A DNA stretch of 64,000 nt from an uncultured Eggerthellaceae bacterium (GCA_934670115.1 CAKUOV010000003.1:1-64000), one strand, 5' to 3'. Positions 24,651 through 34,064 are shown, counted from the stretch's first letter. Program-made: numbers and translations. The notes: a model not told the origin generated them from the letters alone.

Positions 24651-26081
24651 TTACGCTACCAAGAAAAACTTGACCAGGAACAACAGTGCCAAGATATACG
24701 TCAGAATATACTTCTTGTCAGCCTTGCCCGTGAAGATGTTGATAACGCTGAAGGAAATCAGACCCAAGCCGATTGCGTGGCCAATGGAGCCGGAAATGGG
24801 CATTGCGATGAGCATCAGAGCAACCGGAACGCACTGCTCGATTTGGCTCAGGTCAACGCTCTTCAGACCCTGCAGCATGATAACGCCCACAAAAATCAAG
24901 GCAGACGATGTTGCCGCAGCCGGAATAACAGCTGCAATCGGCGCGATGAACATGCACAGCAGGAACATAATGCCGCAGGTCAAGGCGGTAAGACCTGTGC
25001 GGCCGCCCGCTTCAACGCCCGATGCGGATTCCACGAACGTCGTAACGGTAGACGTACCCGTGCACGCACCCACGCAGGTACCAATGGAGTCGGAAAGCAG
25101 TGCTTCCTTCATCTGGGGCATCTTGCCCTCTTCGTCCACCATGCCCGCGCGCGACGCGGTGCCCACCAGCGTACCAATGGTGTCGAACATGTCAATCATG
25201 CAGAACGTAATGATCAAGGTGACAACGGTGAACCAGCCGATCTGCAGGAAGCCGGCGAAGTTGAACTTGAAGAACGTCAAGTCAAACATACTGTTGAATG
25301 CGGGAATCCAGGAAGCGGTTTTCAGCGACGCAAACGGATCCTGACCCAGAACCGTTGCCTGGCCAATCCAGTAAATCACAGCTGCCACCAGCATGCCGAT
25401 GATAACGGACGCCTTCACGCCGCGATGGTTCAGCAGCACGATAACGAACAGACCCACGAACATCGTGACAACAGAAAGAACCATGGTGGGGTATGCGTCG
25501 CCCATAGTCTGCGAGGCAAACGATGCCGTCAGCGAGCCAAAGAAGTCCTTCATTACAAAGAACTGCTGGCCCTCGGAGTTGGCAATGTACACATTGGAGC
25601 CCAGGCCGATGTTCAGCAGCATCAGGCCAATTGCGGGGGCAATGCCCATGCGCACGCCCAGAGGAATGGCGTCAACGATTTTCTCGCGGATGTTGAGCAG
25701 CGTCAAAATCAGGAACACAATGCCTTCGGCCAGAACGATAATCAACGCCGCCTGGAACGAAGCGACATACGTTGCGCCGGTGATAACGGCAATATTTCCA
25801 ACAACAACAGCGAAGAAGCTGTTCAGACCCATGCCCGGCGCCAAGCAGAACGGCTTGTTGGCGATGAACGCCATGCAGATCATTGCAATGCCGGATGCCA
25901 AACACGTGGCCAGGAACACGGCGTTCCACAGGTCCATGCCGCCGTCGGTGAAGCCGTAGCCCGCCAAAATGTTCGGGTTCAAGGCGATGATGTAGGCCAT
26001 CGTCATGAACGTCGTGAGACCGGCGATGATCTCAGTGCGAACGGTTGTGCCGTTCTCCTTCAACTTGAAAATTTTGTCCAT
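24651..26081 (-). CDS. NCS2/AzgA-type purine (guanine/hypoxanthine) permease
   Basis: Integral membrane nucleobase:cation symporter, 476 residues with 12-14 hydrophobic segments. AzgA-branch features are the start KENGTTVRTEIIAGLTTFMT, MAYIIALNPNIL, PGMGLNSFFA and the conserved NMFDTIGTL-like segment DMFDTIGTLVGTASRAG. AzgA proteins mostly carry adenine, guanine or hypoxanthine. The ATG at 26081 was chosen because the family starts there; AAGGAGG is 12 nt upstream. No purine riboswitch was recognised in the leader. Confidence 0.93.
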   Translation of the reverse strand: MDKIFKLKENGTTVRTEIIAGLTTFMTMAYIIALNPNILAGYGFTDGGMDLWNAVFLATCLASGIAMICMAFIANKPFCLAPGMGLNSFFAVVVGNIAVITGATYVASFQAALIIVLAEGIVFLILTLLNIREKIVDAIPLGVRMGIAPAIGLMLLNIGLGSNVYIANSEGQQFFVMKDFFGSLTASFASQTMGDAYPTMVLSVVTMFVGLFVIVLLNHRGVKASVIIGMLVAAVIYWIGQATVLGQDPFASLKTASWIPAFNSMFDLTFFKFNFAGFLQIGWFTVVTLIITFCMIDMFDTIGTLVGTASRAGMVDEEGKMPQMKEALLSDSIGTCVGACTGTSTVTTFVESASGVEAGGRTGLTALTCGIMFLLCMFIAPIAAVIPAAATSSALIFVGVIMLQGLKSVDLSQIEQCVPVALMLIAMPISGSIGHAIGLGLISFSVINIFTGKADKKYILTYILALLFLVKFFLVA

Positions 26082-26429
26082 TCCCTTATTTTCCTCCTTG
26101 TTTTCCCTTATGAGACTGCTTTTCAAGCGCTTGGGCGCTCTTGAGAAAAGCCTTCCGATTGTACCACGCCGCACGCGGGGATAATGCGACGCGCATCACA
26201 TTATTTACATACGGGAAAACAATGACAACGAAGGGTGCTGCGGGCGCGGGATGGCGGGCGTTGCGGGCGGGCGCAGGGGGACGTGGCGGCAGCAGGCCCG
26301 GGGTGGCGGGCGTTGCGGGCGGGTACGGAGGGCAAGGCGGCAGCGGGAAGTGCGGCGGGGCAGCCATTGCGCTTCTCGCCCTTTTGCGTTGCGCACTCCC
26401 CAACGCTCTTTCGTTCGCTTCCTTCCCCA

Positions 26430-26553
26430 ATGATAAAAACGACCCACTTTTCTGTGGATTTTCGTCTTCATCTTTGCGAAAAATCAACATTTCCCCAGGT
26501 CGCAAAAAAGTAAGCCGCGGCAAACCTACAGAAAAGTACCCCATTTTTATCAT
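26430..26553. repeat. Palindromic intergenic element D (124 bp)
   Basis: Inverted arms of 32 nt begin ATGATAAAAA and share TTTTCTGT at the same offset (left 26430-26461, right 26553-26522), with a diverged block between. The interior contains TTTCCCCAGGTCGCAAA (26490-26506), the reverse of the GCGACCTGGGG core also found at 49481. The rest of the 26082-26648 gap is GC-rich DNA with repeats of a GGCGGGCG type and no supported gene. Confidence 0.75.
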
Positions 26554-26648
26554 GAGGAGGCATACGTAGGGGAAGGGGGCGAAGGCCGCGATGCGCAACG
26601 AAGCGAAGCCGCGGGGGCTACCGGGGGTCGCCGGTGAAGGCGCTGGAG

Positions 26649-27242
26649 CTACGACACCCGCAGGACCTTCTCGGCGGGGGCGCCGTTCGCCCAGCCGTAC
26701 GGCGTCGCGGCCACGGACACGTCGCCGTCGGAGCGCATCCGCCATGACAGCGTGAAGCTCGCTCGGTAGCCGGGCTGGATCTTCGCGGAGTAATCGTCGC
26801 CGACATCCACCAGGGAGAGCGCGTAGCCGTCCTGGTGGGCGGAGAAGGTGTAGTCGTTGCCCGCCGACGAGTCGCGATCCGTCATGTTCGCGTAGGTGAG
26901 CTGCGCGGTTATCACGTCGCCCTTGACGGAATAGGAGTCGATGGTGAGCGGAGCTCGCTCGAATGAACCCGTCATAACATATCGCTGAATAGCAAACGCG
27001 TCCGCAGAATCAACGGTACCGTCTTCGTTAACATCCGCAGCAACAAGCATGGCGGACAGGCTTGGCGAATCGTCATACACGCCGCATGAAATATCGTAAG
27101 CAATTTGCACGTCAACGATATTAACTTCCCCGCTTTCGTTCACGTCGCCCTTCGTTGATGCAAAAGCGCAGGTAGGGGAAACAGCAGCCAAAGCAAAAAT
27201 CAAAACGAATCCGAGCACGGTTCGCTTGGGCATCGCATTCAT
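26649..27242 (-). CDS. Secreted dockerin-domain protein
   Basis: 197-residue exported protein. A signal peptide (1-29, ending CAFA-S) is followed directly by a type I dockerin-like pair of calcium-binding loops: GDVNESGEVNIVDVQIAYD (32-50) and ADVNEDGTVDSADAFAIQRYVMTG (69-92). Residues ~98-197 form a beta-rich domain of unknown role (IDSYSVKGDVITAQLTYAN; TLSWRMRSDGDVSV). Dockerins normally dock onto cohesins. No cohesin is encoded in this window, so partner or self-assembly is open. The start has AAGGAG 5 nt upstream. Confidence 0.8.
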   Translation of the reverse strand: MNAMPKRTVLGFVLIFALAAVSPTCAFASTKGDVNESGEVNIVDVQIAYDISCGVYDDSPSLSAMLVAADVNEDGTVDSADAFAIQRYVMTGSFERAPLTIDSYSVKGDVITAQLTYANMTDRDSSAGNDYTFSAHQDGYALSLVDVGDDYSAKIQPGYRASFTLSWRMRSDGDVSVAATPYGWANGAPAEKVLRVS

Positions 27243-27516
27243 TCTTACTCCTTAATTAGCAATAAAACACTAAATTCAATCATATAACGGAGCACTTCGG
27301 ACGGCAAGGATGCACCTAGGTCAAAAGGATGCATGGCCACAATGCTCGACATGCAACATCAATCCACCGCAAGTTTCCTGGCATTAAAGCAGACAAAACA
27401 TTTTTACAGATCGAAAAAACAACCAATCTATATGTAATTCCTAGAAAAATACTTTCATTTACAGTTTCAATTGTGCTTGGAGCGCTATAATAAGGAAAGC
27501 CAAAGTCAGCCACGTG

Positions 27517-27635
27517 CCTTATCGTTAGGCGGCGTTTTGATGTCATCCGTCGTGCAGCGGAGCGTGGTTTTTCGTTTTTGCACCGGGCGCAGCAAGGTGG
27601 CAGCTGTTGCGTCGCCTCAGTAGAAAGGTGCAAAA
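27517..27635 (+). promoter_or_regulatory. Possible structured leader of the MOSC gene
   Basis: TAGGCGGCG (from about 27525) can pair with CGTCGCCTCA (27609-27618), enclosing a GC-rich ~80-nt stretch just before the ribosome binding site. Whether this is a riboswitch such as the Moco element cannot be judged by eye. Confidence 0.25.
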
Positions 27636-28070
27636 ATGGGTGTTGTCAAGGCCGTTTGCACAAGCTCCGTCAAAGGTGTTCAGAAAACCGAGGTTGAAAG
27701 CGTTGTCCTGGTTCCCGATTTCGGCATTGCGGGCGATGCCCACGCCGGCAATTGGCACAGACAGGTAAGCCTTCTGGCGCAAGAACCCATCGATGCGTTC
27801 AAGGCGCGCGGTGCCGATGTTCAAAACGGTTCGTTTGGCGAAAATCTTATCGTCGAGGGCTTGGGCGATTTGAAATCATATCCCCTAGGCACGCGATTCA
27901 CCTGCGGAGATGCGGTTCTTGAGCTTACCCAAATTGGCAAGGAATGCCATTCCCATTGTGCTATTTATTACACCATGGGTGAATGCATCATGCCGCACGA
28001 AGGCGTGTTCACACGCGTGATCAAAGGCGGCACCGTGACCGCCGGCACGCCAATCGAAGTTGTTGGCTAA
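27636..28070 (+). CDS. MOSC domain protein
   Basis: 144-residue stand-alone MOSC (molybdenum cofactor sulfurase C-terminal) domain. Family motifs are the start VCTSSVKGVQKTEV, GDAHAGNWHRQVSLL (~34-48), NGSFGENLIVEGL and the region GKECHSHCAIYYTMGEC carrying the conserved Cys. MOSC proteins handle sulfur or molybdenum cofactor. In this window a MoaE-like gene and a ModE-like gene are also scattered, consistent with molybdoenzymes elsewhere on the chromosome. The ribosome binding site AGAAAGG precedes the ATG. The leader can fold. Confidence 0.88.
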   Translation: MGVVKAVCTSSVKGVQKTEVESVVLVPDFGIAGDAHAGNWHRQVSLLAQEPIDAFKARGADVQNGSFGENLIVEGLGDLKSYPLGTRFTCGDAVLELTQIGKECHSHCAIYYTMGECIMPHEGVFTRVIKGGTVTAGTPIEVVG

Positions 28071-28122
28071 TTATTTACTGAGTAAACGCGCTGACGACAT
28101 TCAGTCGCAACAGTTTTTGATT

Positions 28123-28159
28123 GCGATGAGCGCAAAGACCCCCGTTTCGCGCTCATCGC
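28123..28159. terminator. Perfect 11-bp hairpin after the MOSC gene
   Basis: GCGATGAGCGC / GCGCTCATCGC with a 15-nt loop, 53 nt after the MOSC stop. There is no T-run on either side, so it may be a processing or structural element. Element B starts 10 nt later. Confidence 0.5.
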
Positions 28160-28168
28160 GCACCCGTT

Positions 28169-28383
28169 GTTGGAAAAGCAGGTGCAAATTCGGGCAAATC
28201 GACGATAGGGAGTAGTTTGGGCTTTACCTCCACATTGCACCCGATTTCAACATACCCTCCGACCTGCGGAAACAGAGGGGCTCATTTCGAGACACTCCTT
28301 GCGATGCCCCGAAACGAAGCCATCCGCACGGGCAAACCACCGATTATCGTCGATTAGCCCGAGTTCAAGGGCTATTTTTCAAC
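28169..28383. repeat. Palindromic intergenic element B (215 bp)
   Basis: Inverted arms: the left from 28169 and the right from 28383 on the minus strand. Both start GTTG and reach GGC(A/T)AATCGACGAT after exactly 24 nt, as in element A. The core reads CCGACCTGCGGAAACAG (28259-28275) in the forward direction. No coding potential. It fills most of the gap between the MOSC and MFS genes. Confidence 0.8.
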
Positions 28384-28445
28384 AAGCACCCCTTAACGAA
28401 GACAGCAAAGAAAAACGAAAGAACCTCGCAAGAACAAAGGGATAA

Positions 28446-29900
28446 TTAGCTGCGACCAGCGCGAACCGCACGGGAAGCGCACTTGTCACGGCCCCTTCCT
28501 GCAGTAAACTCGAATCGCTGCGCAAAGACCAGCAGCAACGCAGCCGCGATCGCCGCAAACGGAGCACCCGCCAAACTGGGATAATTGTACGCGGCACCCG
28601 CATTCAGCACCGACTGCCCCACCAAGGCGCCTATCGCGTTCGCCGCATTGTACGCCACCTGCACACACGCGGACCCGATCATCTCGCCGCCACCGGCGCC
28701 TACCTTCACCATCAAAAGCTGCTGGGGACTGCTCATAGAGAACATGGCGAAGCTGCACAAAAATGCCGCCGCCGCGCACGCCCAAGGACCCGTCACGAAA
28801 AAGATGAGCAGCAACGACACGCACGAAAGCGCTTGTCCAGCCGCCGCCATGCGTCCGGGCGTTATCTTATCCGCCCAACGTCCGCCCGCAAGCGACCCCA
28901 AGACCATACCAAAGCCGCACAGCATAAGCAGCGCAGGAAGACCTTGGCTCTCAAAGCCACCCAGGTTCATAAACCAAGGGCTCACATAGCTCCACCAGCA
29001 GAAAATACCAATATTACCTGCGAAAACAGCACCTAACACAAACCAGGGGCGCGGGGATTGCAAGAAGGAGAACTGTCCCGTCATGGTCGTCTGCGCAATG
29101 CGAACCGTCCCGGGGACGAATCGCGCCAAGCAGAAGCAGGCCACCGCCGCCCAAATTGCCACAAACGCGAACGCAGCGCGCCACGAAACGAACTCCGCAA
29201 GCAACGTGCCGAATGGCACGCCAACCATGTTCGCCGCCGTCTGCCCCAGCACCATAATGCTAACCGCTTGCGCCTGCTTGCCCGGCTCCGCCAGTTCCTT
29301 TGCCATAAGCGTGGCCGCGCCGAAATATGCTCCGTGCGGCAAGCCAGCAACAAAGCGAGCCACCAAAAGCGCAGGTGAATTGGGTGCTATTGCAGCCATG
29401 CCGTTTCCCAGCACCATGAGCACCGCGAAAAAGACCAGCAGCTTCTTAGGCGAAATGTTGTGACCGAACACCAAAAACAGCGTGCCGAAACACACGCCCA
29501 CCGCATATGCCGAAATGTAGTTGCCGGCATACGGAATGCTCACATCCATGCCCTGAGCCACACTGGGAAGGATGCCCATCATAGCGAATTCCGCAAAGCC
29601 CAAAGCGAAGCCGCCCATGGCCAAGCACAAAAGGCTTCGCATGGTACTGCTAGATTTTTTCGCTTTGCGCGGCCCGAATACCCCGTGCGACGTAGTCGCT
29701 GCATCGGCGGCGCAACCGGTTTCGTTTGCGCTGGTTGCCTCGGCCAACAACGCTTCACGCGCCGCAGCGGCCATACCTACCACATCCGGATCAGCTGCGC
29801 CGTTCGCGCTGCTCACCGCAATCGCTTCGCCGATTTCCGCTTGCTCACTACTATCAACATGCTCAGCATGCGCGATGCGCTTATTCAAAGTACTACCCAA
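28446..29900 (-). CDS. MFS transporter, drug-efflux (AraJ/SotB-like DHA1) type
   Basis: Predicted 12-helix proton-driven exporter, ~484 residues. The membrane part starts at MRSLLCLAMGGFALGFAEFAMMGILP. The A-motif-like turn between TM2 and TM3 reads GHNISPKKLLV, and motif C-like GLPHGAYFGAATLMAKEL is typical of the AraJ/SotB/YdhP group. The N-terminus before the first helix is long, acidic and Ala-rich. The start is uncertain: TTG at 29900 has GGAG 9 nt upstream, while the frame is open to a GTG at 29990. Downstream C-terminus is Arg-rich. Confidence 0.85.
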   Translation of the reverse strand: MGSTLNKRIAHAEHVDSSEQAEIGEAIAVSSANGAADPDVVGMAAAAREALLAEATSANETGCAADAATTSHGVFGPRKAKKSSSTMRSLLCLAMGGFALGFAEFAMMGILPSVAQGMDVSIPYAGNYISAYAVGVCFGTLFLVFGHNISPKKLLVFFAVLMVLGNGMAAIAPNSPALLVARFVAGLPHGAYFGAATLMAKELAEPGKQAQAVSIMVLGQTAANMVGVPFGTLLAEFVSWRAAFAFVAIWAAVACFCLARFVPGTVRIAQTTMTGQFSFLQSPRPWFVLGAVFAGNIGIFCWWSYVSPWFMNLGGFESQGLPALLMLCGFGMVLGSLAGGRWADKITPGRMAAAGQALSCVSLLLIFFVTGPWACAAAAFLCSFAMFSMSSPQQLLMVKVGAGGGEMIGSACVQVAYNAANAIGALVGQSVLNAGAAYNYPSLAGAPFAAIAAALLLVFAQRFEFTAGRGRDKCASRAVRAGRS

Positions 29901-30320
29901 CTCGATTCTCCATTTTGCGACCGTTCCGCCCTTGAACGAACCGCGCTTGAACTGGTGCCCTGAGCTTCTGGTCGCACATGCCGCACGCACTCACGCACGC
30001 CACATCGCCGGAAATCTGCATGCCCAAGCACGCAGCCCTTCGCCACATGCCAGCGTCCACGCGCCCGAAAGCACGTCACTCAGCACCCTGTTTTTTCGAA
30101 TTGGCATTATCAATCATTCGATGCTCCTTCGCACAGGCGCACGTAAAACTTGGCAAGAATTTTACAGGCCGAACACGGGAAATCCAAAAAGTACGGACAA
30201 AGCAGGCAACGAAGATTGAAGCAGATTAGGCTGCTAAAGAACGAAGGCATCAAAGGAATCCGAGCAAGGAAAACAACAGGCTTATAGGCCAAACAACAGC
30301 CCCCTCCGCCTCAGACCCAG

Positions 30321-30356
30321 AAAACAAAACAGGCCGACAGATTTCCGTCAGCCTGT
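30321..30356 (-). terminator. Terminator of tRNA-Leu
   Basis: On the minus strand, ACAGGCTGACGG / CTGTCGGCCTGT forms a stem followed by TTTTGTTTT, 11 nt past the encoded CCA end. Confidence 0.85.
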
Positions 30357-30366
30357 AACATTTAAA

Positions 30367-30453
30367 TGGTGCGGGCGAAAGGATTTGAACCTTCACGGGG
30401 TTGCCCCCACTGGCACCTGAAGCCAGCGCGTCTGCCGATTCCGCCACGCCCGC
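30367..30453 (-). tRNA. tRNA-Leu (anticodon CAG)
   Basis: An 87-nt class II tRNA with encoded CCA. Acceptor arms GCGGGCG / CGCCCGC pair fully and the discriminator is A. The D-arm is GGCGGAATCGGCAGACGC. The anticodon stem CTGGC / GCCAG encloses loop TTCAGGT, giving anticodon CAG for CUG codons. A long variable arm (TGGGGGCAACCCCGT) marks leucine/serine type, and GGTTCAAATCC is the T-arm. Confidence 0.96.
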
Positions 30454-30651
30454 GTAGCAAGGAAGTATTTTAACGAAACCTCTTCTCTATTGCAAGCAGA
30501 TTTTTCAACTTTTTCCGATGCTTTCTCGCTGCCCGAACAATCTTTATAATTTCTTGTGTTTCATCATCATTTAACAAATTCACTGCGCACAAATCTTTAT
30601 AATATGGAAGATTTAGCATCTTGCACTAAGAACATCCAAGGAGGAATCCAC

Positions 30652-33600
30652 ATGGGTAAGCGTACCGACATCCATAAAGTTCTGATTATTGGTTCTGGCC
30701 CCATCATTATTGGCCAGGCGTGCGAATTCGACTATTCCGGCACTCAAGCATGCAAGGCGCTGCGCGCGCTGGGCTACCAAATTGTGCTGGTGAACAGCAA
30801 CCCCGCAACCATCATGACCGACCCGGACACGGCCGACGTCACCTACATTGAGCCGCTGAACGTGGAACGTCTGACGCAAATCATCGAGAAAGAGCGCCCC
30901 GACGCGCTGCTGCCCAACCTGGGCGGACAGTCCGGTTTGAACCTGTGCTCCGCGCTCAACGAAGCCGGTGTGCTGGACAAATACAACGTGAAAGTTATTG
31001 GTGTGCAAGTTGACGCCATCGAGCGCGGCGAGGATCGCCAGGCGTTCAAGGACACCATGAATTCGCTGGGCATCGAGATGGCGCGCTCGGAAGTTTCCCA
31101 CACGGTGGAAGAAGCGGTCGAGATTGCCGGCCGCCTGGGTTACCCCTGCGTTTTGCGCCCCGCCTACACCATGGGCGGCACGGGCGGCGGCCTGGTGTAC
31201 AACGTTGAGGAACTCAAGACCGTTGTCGCGCGCGGTCTGGCGGCTTCCCCGGTGACCGAGGTTCTGGTTGAAGAGAGCATCCTTGGCTGGGAAGAGCTGG
31301 AATACGAAGTGGTCCGCGATGCAAAAGGCCAGATGATCACCGTATGCACCATCGAGAACATCGACCCGCTGGGCGTGCATACCGGCGACTCGTTCTGCGC
31401 AGCCCCCATGCAGACCATCGCACAGGAAACCATTGATCGCCTGCAGGAAAAAGCCTACCGCATCGTTGATGCCGTGCAGGTTATCGGCGGCTGCAACGTG
31501 CAGTGGGCGCATGACCCCGTAAACGACCGCGACATCATCATCGAGATCAATCCCCGCACCAGCCGTTCTTCCGCGCTGGCGTCGAAGGCCACGGGCTTTC
31601 CCATCGCGCTGGTTTCCGCCATGCTGGCCTCGGGCCTGACGCTGGACGAAATCCCTGATGGCAAGCACGGCACGCTGGACAAGTACGTTGCTTCCGGCGA
31701 CTACATTGTGCTGAAGTTCGCGCGCTGGGCCTTCGAAAAGTTTAAGGGCGTGGAAGACAAGCTGGGCACCCAGATGCGCGCCGTGGGCGAAGTCATGTCC
31801 ATTGGCAAAACGTACAAAGAGGCGTTCCAGAAGGCCATCCGTTCGCTGGAAACGGGCCGCTACGGCTTGGGTTTTGCCAAGGACTTCAACACCAAAACGA
31901 AAAAAGAGCTTCTGGCCATGCTGAATCAGCCCACGTCAGAGCGTCAATTCATCATGTACGAAGCGCTGCGCAAGGGCGCTACCGTTGAAGAGCTGTACGA
32001 ACTGACCAAGATCAAGCACTACTTCATTGAGCAAATGAAGGAAATCGTCGAAGAAGAAGAGGCAATCCTGGCGTTCGCAGCCAAGAACCCCGCGTCTATG
32101 CTGCCCGCCGAACAGTTCAAACAGGCGAAAATGGACGGCTTCAGCGACCGCTACCTGGCGCAGCTGCTGCGCAAGAACGAAGATGATGTGCGCGAATACC
32201 GCCTGGGCCTGGGCATTACCGAGGCATGGGACTCCGTGCACGTTTTTGGCACCGAGGACAGCTCCTATTATTACAGCACGTACAACGCGCCCGACCACAC
32301 GACTGCAACGGACAACCGCAAGATCATGATCCTGGGCGGCGGCCCCAACCGCATTGGCCAGGGCATCGAATTCGACTACTGCTGCGTGCACGCCGCGGTG
32401 GCGCTGAAAAAGCTCGGTTTTGAGACCATCATTGTCAACTGCAACCCCGAAACGGTTTCCACCGACTACGACACGTCCGACAAGCTGTACTTTGAGCCGC
32501 TAACCGCCGAAGACGTGCTCTCCATTTACGAGAAGGAGAAGCCGCTGGGTGTAATTGCCCAGTTCGGAGGCCAAACGCCGCTGAATCTAGCAAACCAGCT
32601 GCAAAAAGCCGGCGTGAAGATTTTGGGCACCAGCCCCGAGATTATCGACCTGGCAGAAGACCGCGACCGCTTCCGCGAAATCATGGACAACCTGGAAATC
32701 CCCATGGCCGAGTGCGGCTTTGCGGTGTCCGTTGACGAGGCGCTGGAAATCGCCCACAAGATTGGCTACCCCGTTATGGTGCGCCCCTCGTATGTTCTGG
32801 GCGGACGCGGCATGGAGGTTGTGTACGACGACGCGAGCATGCGCAACTACATGGCCGCCGCAATTGGCGTTACCCCTGATAGGCCTATTCTGATTGACCG
32901 CTTCCTGAACCACGCGCTGGAATGCGAAGCCGACGCCATTTGCGATGGCACGCACGCATTCGTGCCGGCCGTTATGGAGCACATCGAGCTTGCGGGCATC
33001 CACTCGGGCGACTCCGCGTGCATTCTGCCGTCGCTCAACATCTCCGACGAGCAGCTGGCCACCATCAAGGAATACACGCGTCGCATTGCCGAAGCCATGC
33101 ACGTATGTGGCCTGATGAACATCCAGTACGCCATCGAGAACGGCACCGTTTACGTGCTTGAGGCAAACCCGCGCGCCAGCCGCACCGTACCGCTGGTGTC
33201 CAAGGTCTGCGGCATTCATATGGTGCAAGTCGCAACCGACGTTATCACCAGCGAGTTCACGGGCAACCCCTCGCCAGTAAGCCAGCTGAAGGAAGCGAAG
33301 TACAAGCACTATGGCGTGAAAGAAGCGGTGTTCCCCTTCAACATGTTCCCCGAAGTAGACCCGATTCTTGGCCCCGAAATGCGTTCGACCGGCGAAGTTT
33401 TGGGTCTGGCCGACACATTCGGCGAAGCGTTCTGGAAGGCGCAGGAAGCAACGCAAACCCCATTGCCCAAGAAGGGAAGCGTTTTGATTTCCGTTTCTGA
33501 CCTGGATAAACGCGACCTTGTTGAAGTTGGCACGCTGTTCAACAAAGCTGGCTTCGAGATTGTGGCAACGCATGGCACGCGCGACGTGCTGCTTGAGGCG

Positions 33601-33882
33601 GGCATTCCCGCAACCCTTACGCTCAAGGCAAGCGAAGGCCGCCCGAACCTTATTGACATGATCTTGAATGAGCAGGTTGACATTGTGGTGAACACGCCGT
33701 CGGCTAACGTTAAATCGACCGACGACGGTGCGCTTATCCGCAAAACCGCCATCAAGATGCACGTGCCTTACTTCACTACCATGGCCGCTGCTCGCGCTGC
33801 GGCTTTGGGCATTATCGACATCAACGAAAAGGGCGAGAGCTCCGTTAAGTCGCTGCAGGCTATTCACGCCGACATCGAGTAA
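30652..33882 (+). CDS. carB: Carbamoyl-phosphate synthase large subunit
   Basis: Makes carbamoyl phosphate for pyrimidines and arginine, with glutamine-derived ammonia from CarA. 1076 residues with the duplicated ATP-grasp layout. The first half starts at KVLIIGSGPIIIGQACEFDYSG, and the second repeat at KIMILGGGPNRIGQGIEFDYCC (around 565). Both have PSYVLGG/PAYTMGG-type ATP loops, and an MGS-like allosteric domain closes the protein (~930-1076, SVLISVSDLDKRDL). The ATG at 30652 has AAGGAGG 7 nt upstream. No carA is adjacent, which is unusual for a split enzyme. A terminator follows at 33972. Confidence 0.97.
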   Translation: MGKRTDIHKVLIIGSGPIIIGQACEFDYSGTQACKALRALGYQIVLVNSNPATIMTDPDTADVTYIEPLNVERLTQIIEKERPDALLPNLGGQSGLNLCSALNEAGVLDKYNVKVIGVQVDAIERGEDRQAFKDTMNSLGIEMARSEVSHTVEEAVEIAGRLGYPCVLRPAYTMGGTGGGLVYNVEELKTVVARGLAASPVTEVLVEESILGWEELEYEVVRDAKGQMITVCTIENIDPLGVHTGDSFCAAPMQTIAQETIDRLQEKAYRIVDAVQVIGGCNVQWAHDPVNDRDIIIEINPRTSRSSALASKATGFPIALVSAMLASGLTLDEIPDGKHGTLDKYVASGDYIVLKFARWAFEKFKGVEDKLGTQMRAVGEVMSIGKTYKEAFQKAIRSLETGRYGLGFAKDFNTKTKKELLAMLNQPTSERQFIMYEALRKGATVEELYELTKIKHYFIEQMKEIVEEEEAILAFAAKNPASMLPAEQFKQAKMDGFSDRYLAQLLRKNEDDVREYRLGLGITEAWDSVHVFGTEDSSYYYSTYNAPDHTTATDNRKIMILGGGPNRIGQGIEFDYCCVHAAVALKKLGFETIIVNCNPETVSTDYDTSDKLYFEPLTAEDVLSIYEKEKPLGVIAQFGGQTPLNLANQLQKAGVKILGTSPEIIDLAEDRDRFREIMDNLEIPMAECGFAVSVDEALEIAHKIGYPVMVRPSYVLGGRGMEVVYDDASMRNYMAAAIGVTPDRPILIDRFLNHALECEADAICDGTHAFVPAVMEHIELAGIHSGDSACILPSLNISDEQLATIKEYTRRIAEAMHVCGLMNIQYAIENGTVYVLEANPRASRTVPLVSKVCGIHMVQVATDVITSEFTGNPSPVSQLKEAKYKHYGVKEAVFPFNMFPEVDPILGPEMRSTGEVLGLADTFGEAFWKAQEATQTPLPKKGSVLISVSDLDKRDLVEVGTLFNKAGFEIVATHGTRDVLLEAGIPATLTLKASEGRPNLIDMILNEQVDIVVNTPSANVKSTDDGALIRKTAIKMHVPYFTTMAAARAAALGIIDINEKGESSVKSLQAIHADIE

Positions 33883-33971
33883 GATTCGAGCAAGATGGGA
33901 GCATCCGCCTGAAGCATCCGAACATTCAGGCTTCCCCTTGCGCCGCCCGCTGCACCACCACACAAGTCTTC

Positions 33972-34005
33972 AAAGAGCCGTCTTTCCGCAAAGGCGGCTC
34001 TTTTT
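33972..34005 (+). terminator. Terminator of carB
   Basis: AAAGAGCCG / CGGCTCTTT stem with inner CTTT/AAAG pairing and a run of five T. Confidence 0.9.
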
Positions 34006-34064
34006 CGATAGAATGCCAAATGGCGCGTTTGCCAATCCCGAAAGCCACAAGAGAAAGCGCTTCC

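Noticed and set aside
24207..26144. 645-codon plus-strand frame opposite the purine permease
   Set aside because: Shadow frame, low-complexity His/Asn/Arg composition, no homology signal by eye.
26082..26250. Purine riboswitch before the permease
   Set aside because: The conserved loop sequences of the purine aptamer are absent.
27316..27633. 105-codon minus-strand frame upstream of the MOSC gene
   Set aside because: No ribosome binding site and no recognisable motif; overlaps the MOSC leader.
32587..33963. 458-codon minus-strand frame opposite carB
   Set aside because: Antisense of a conserved enzyme with no start site features.
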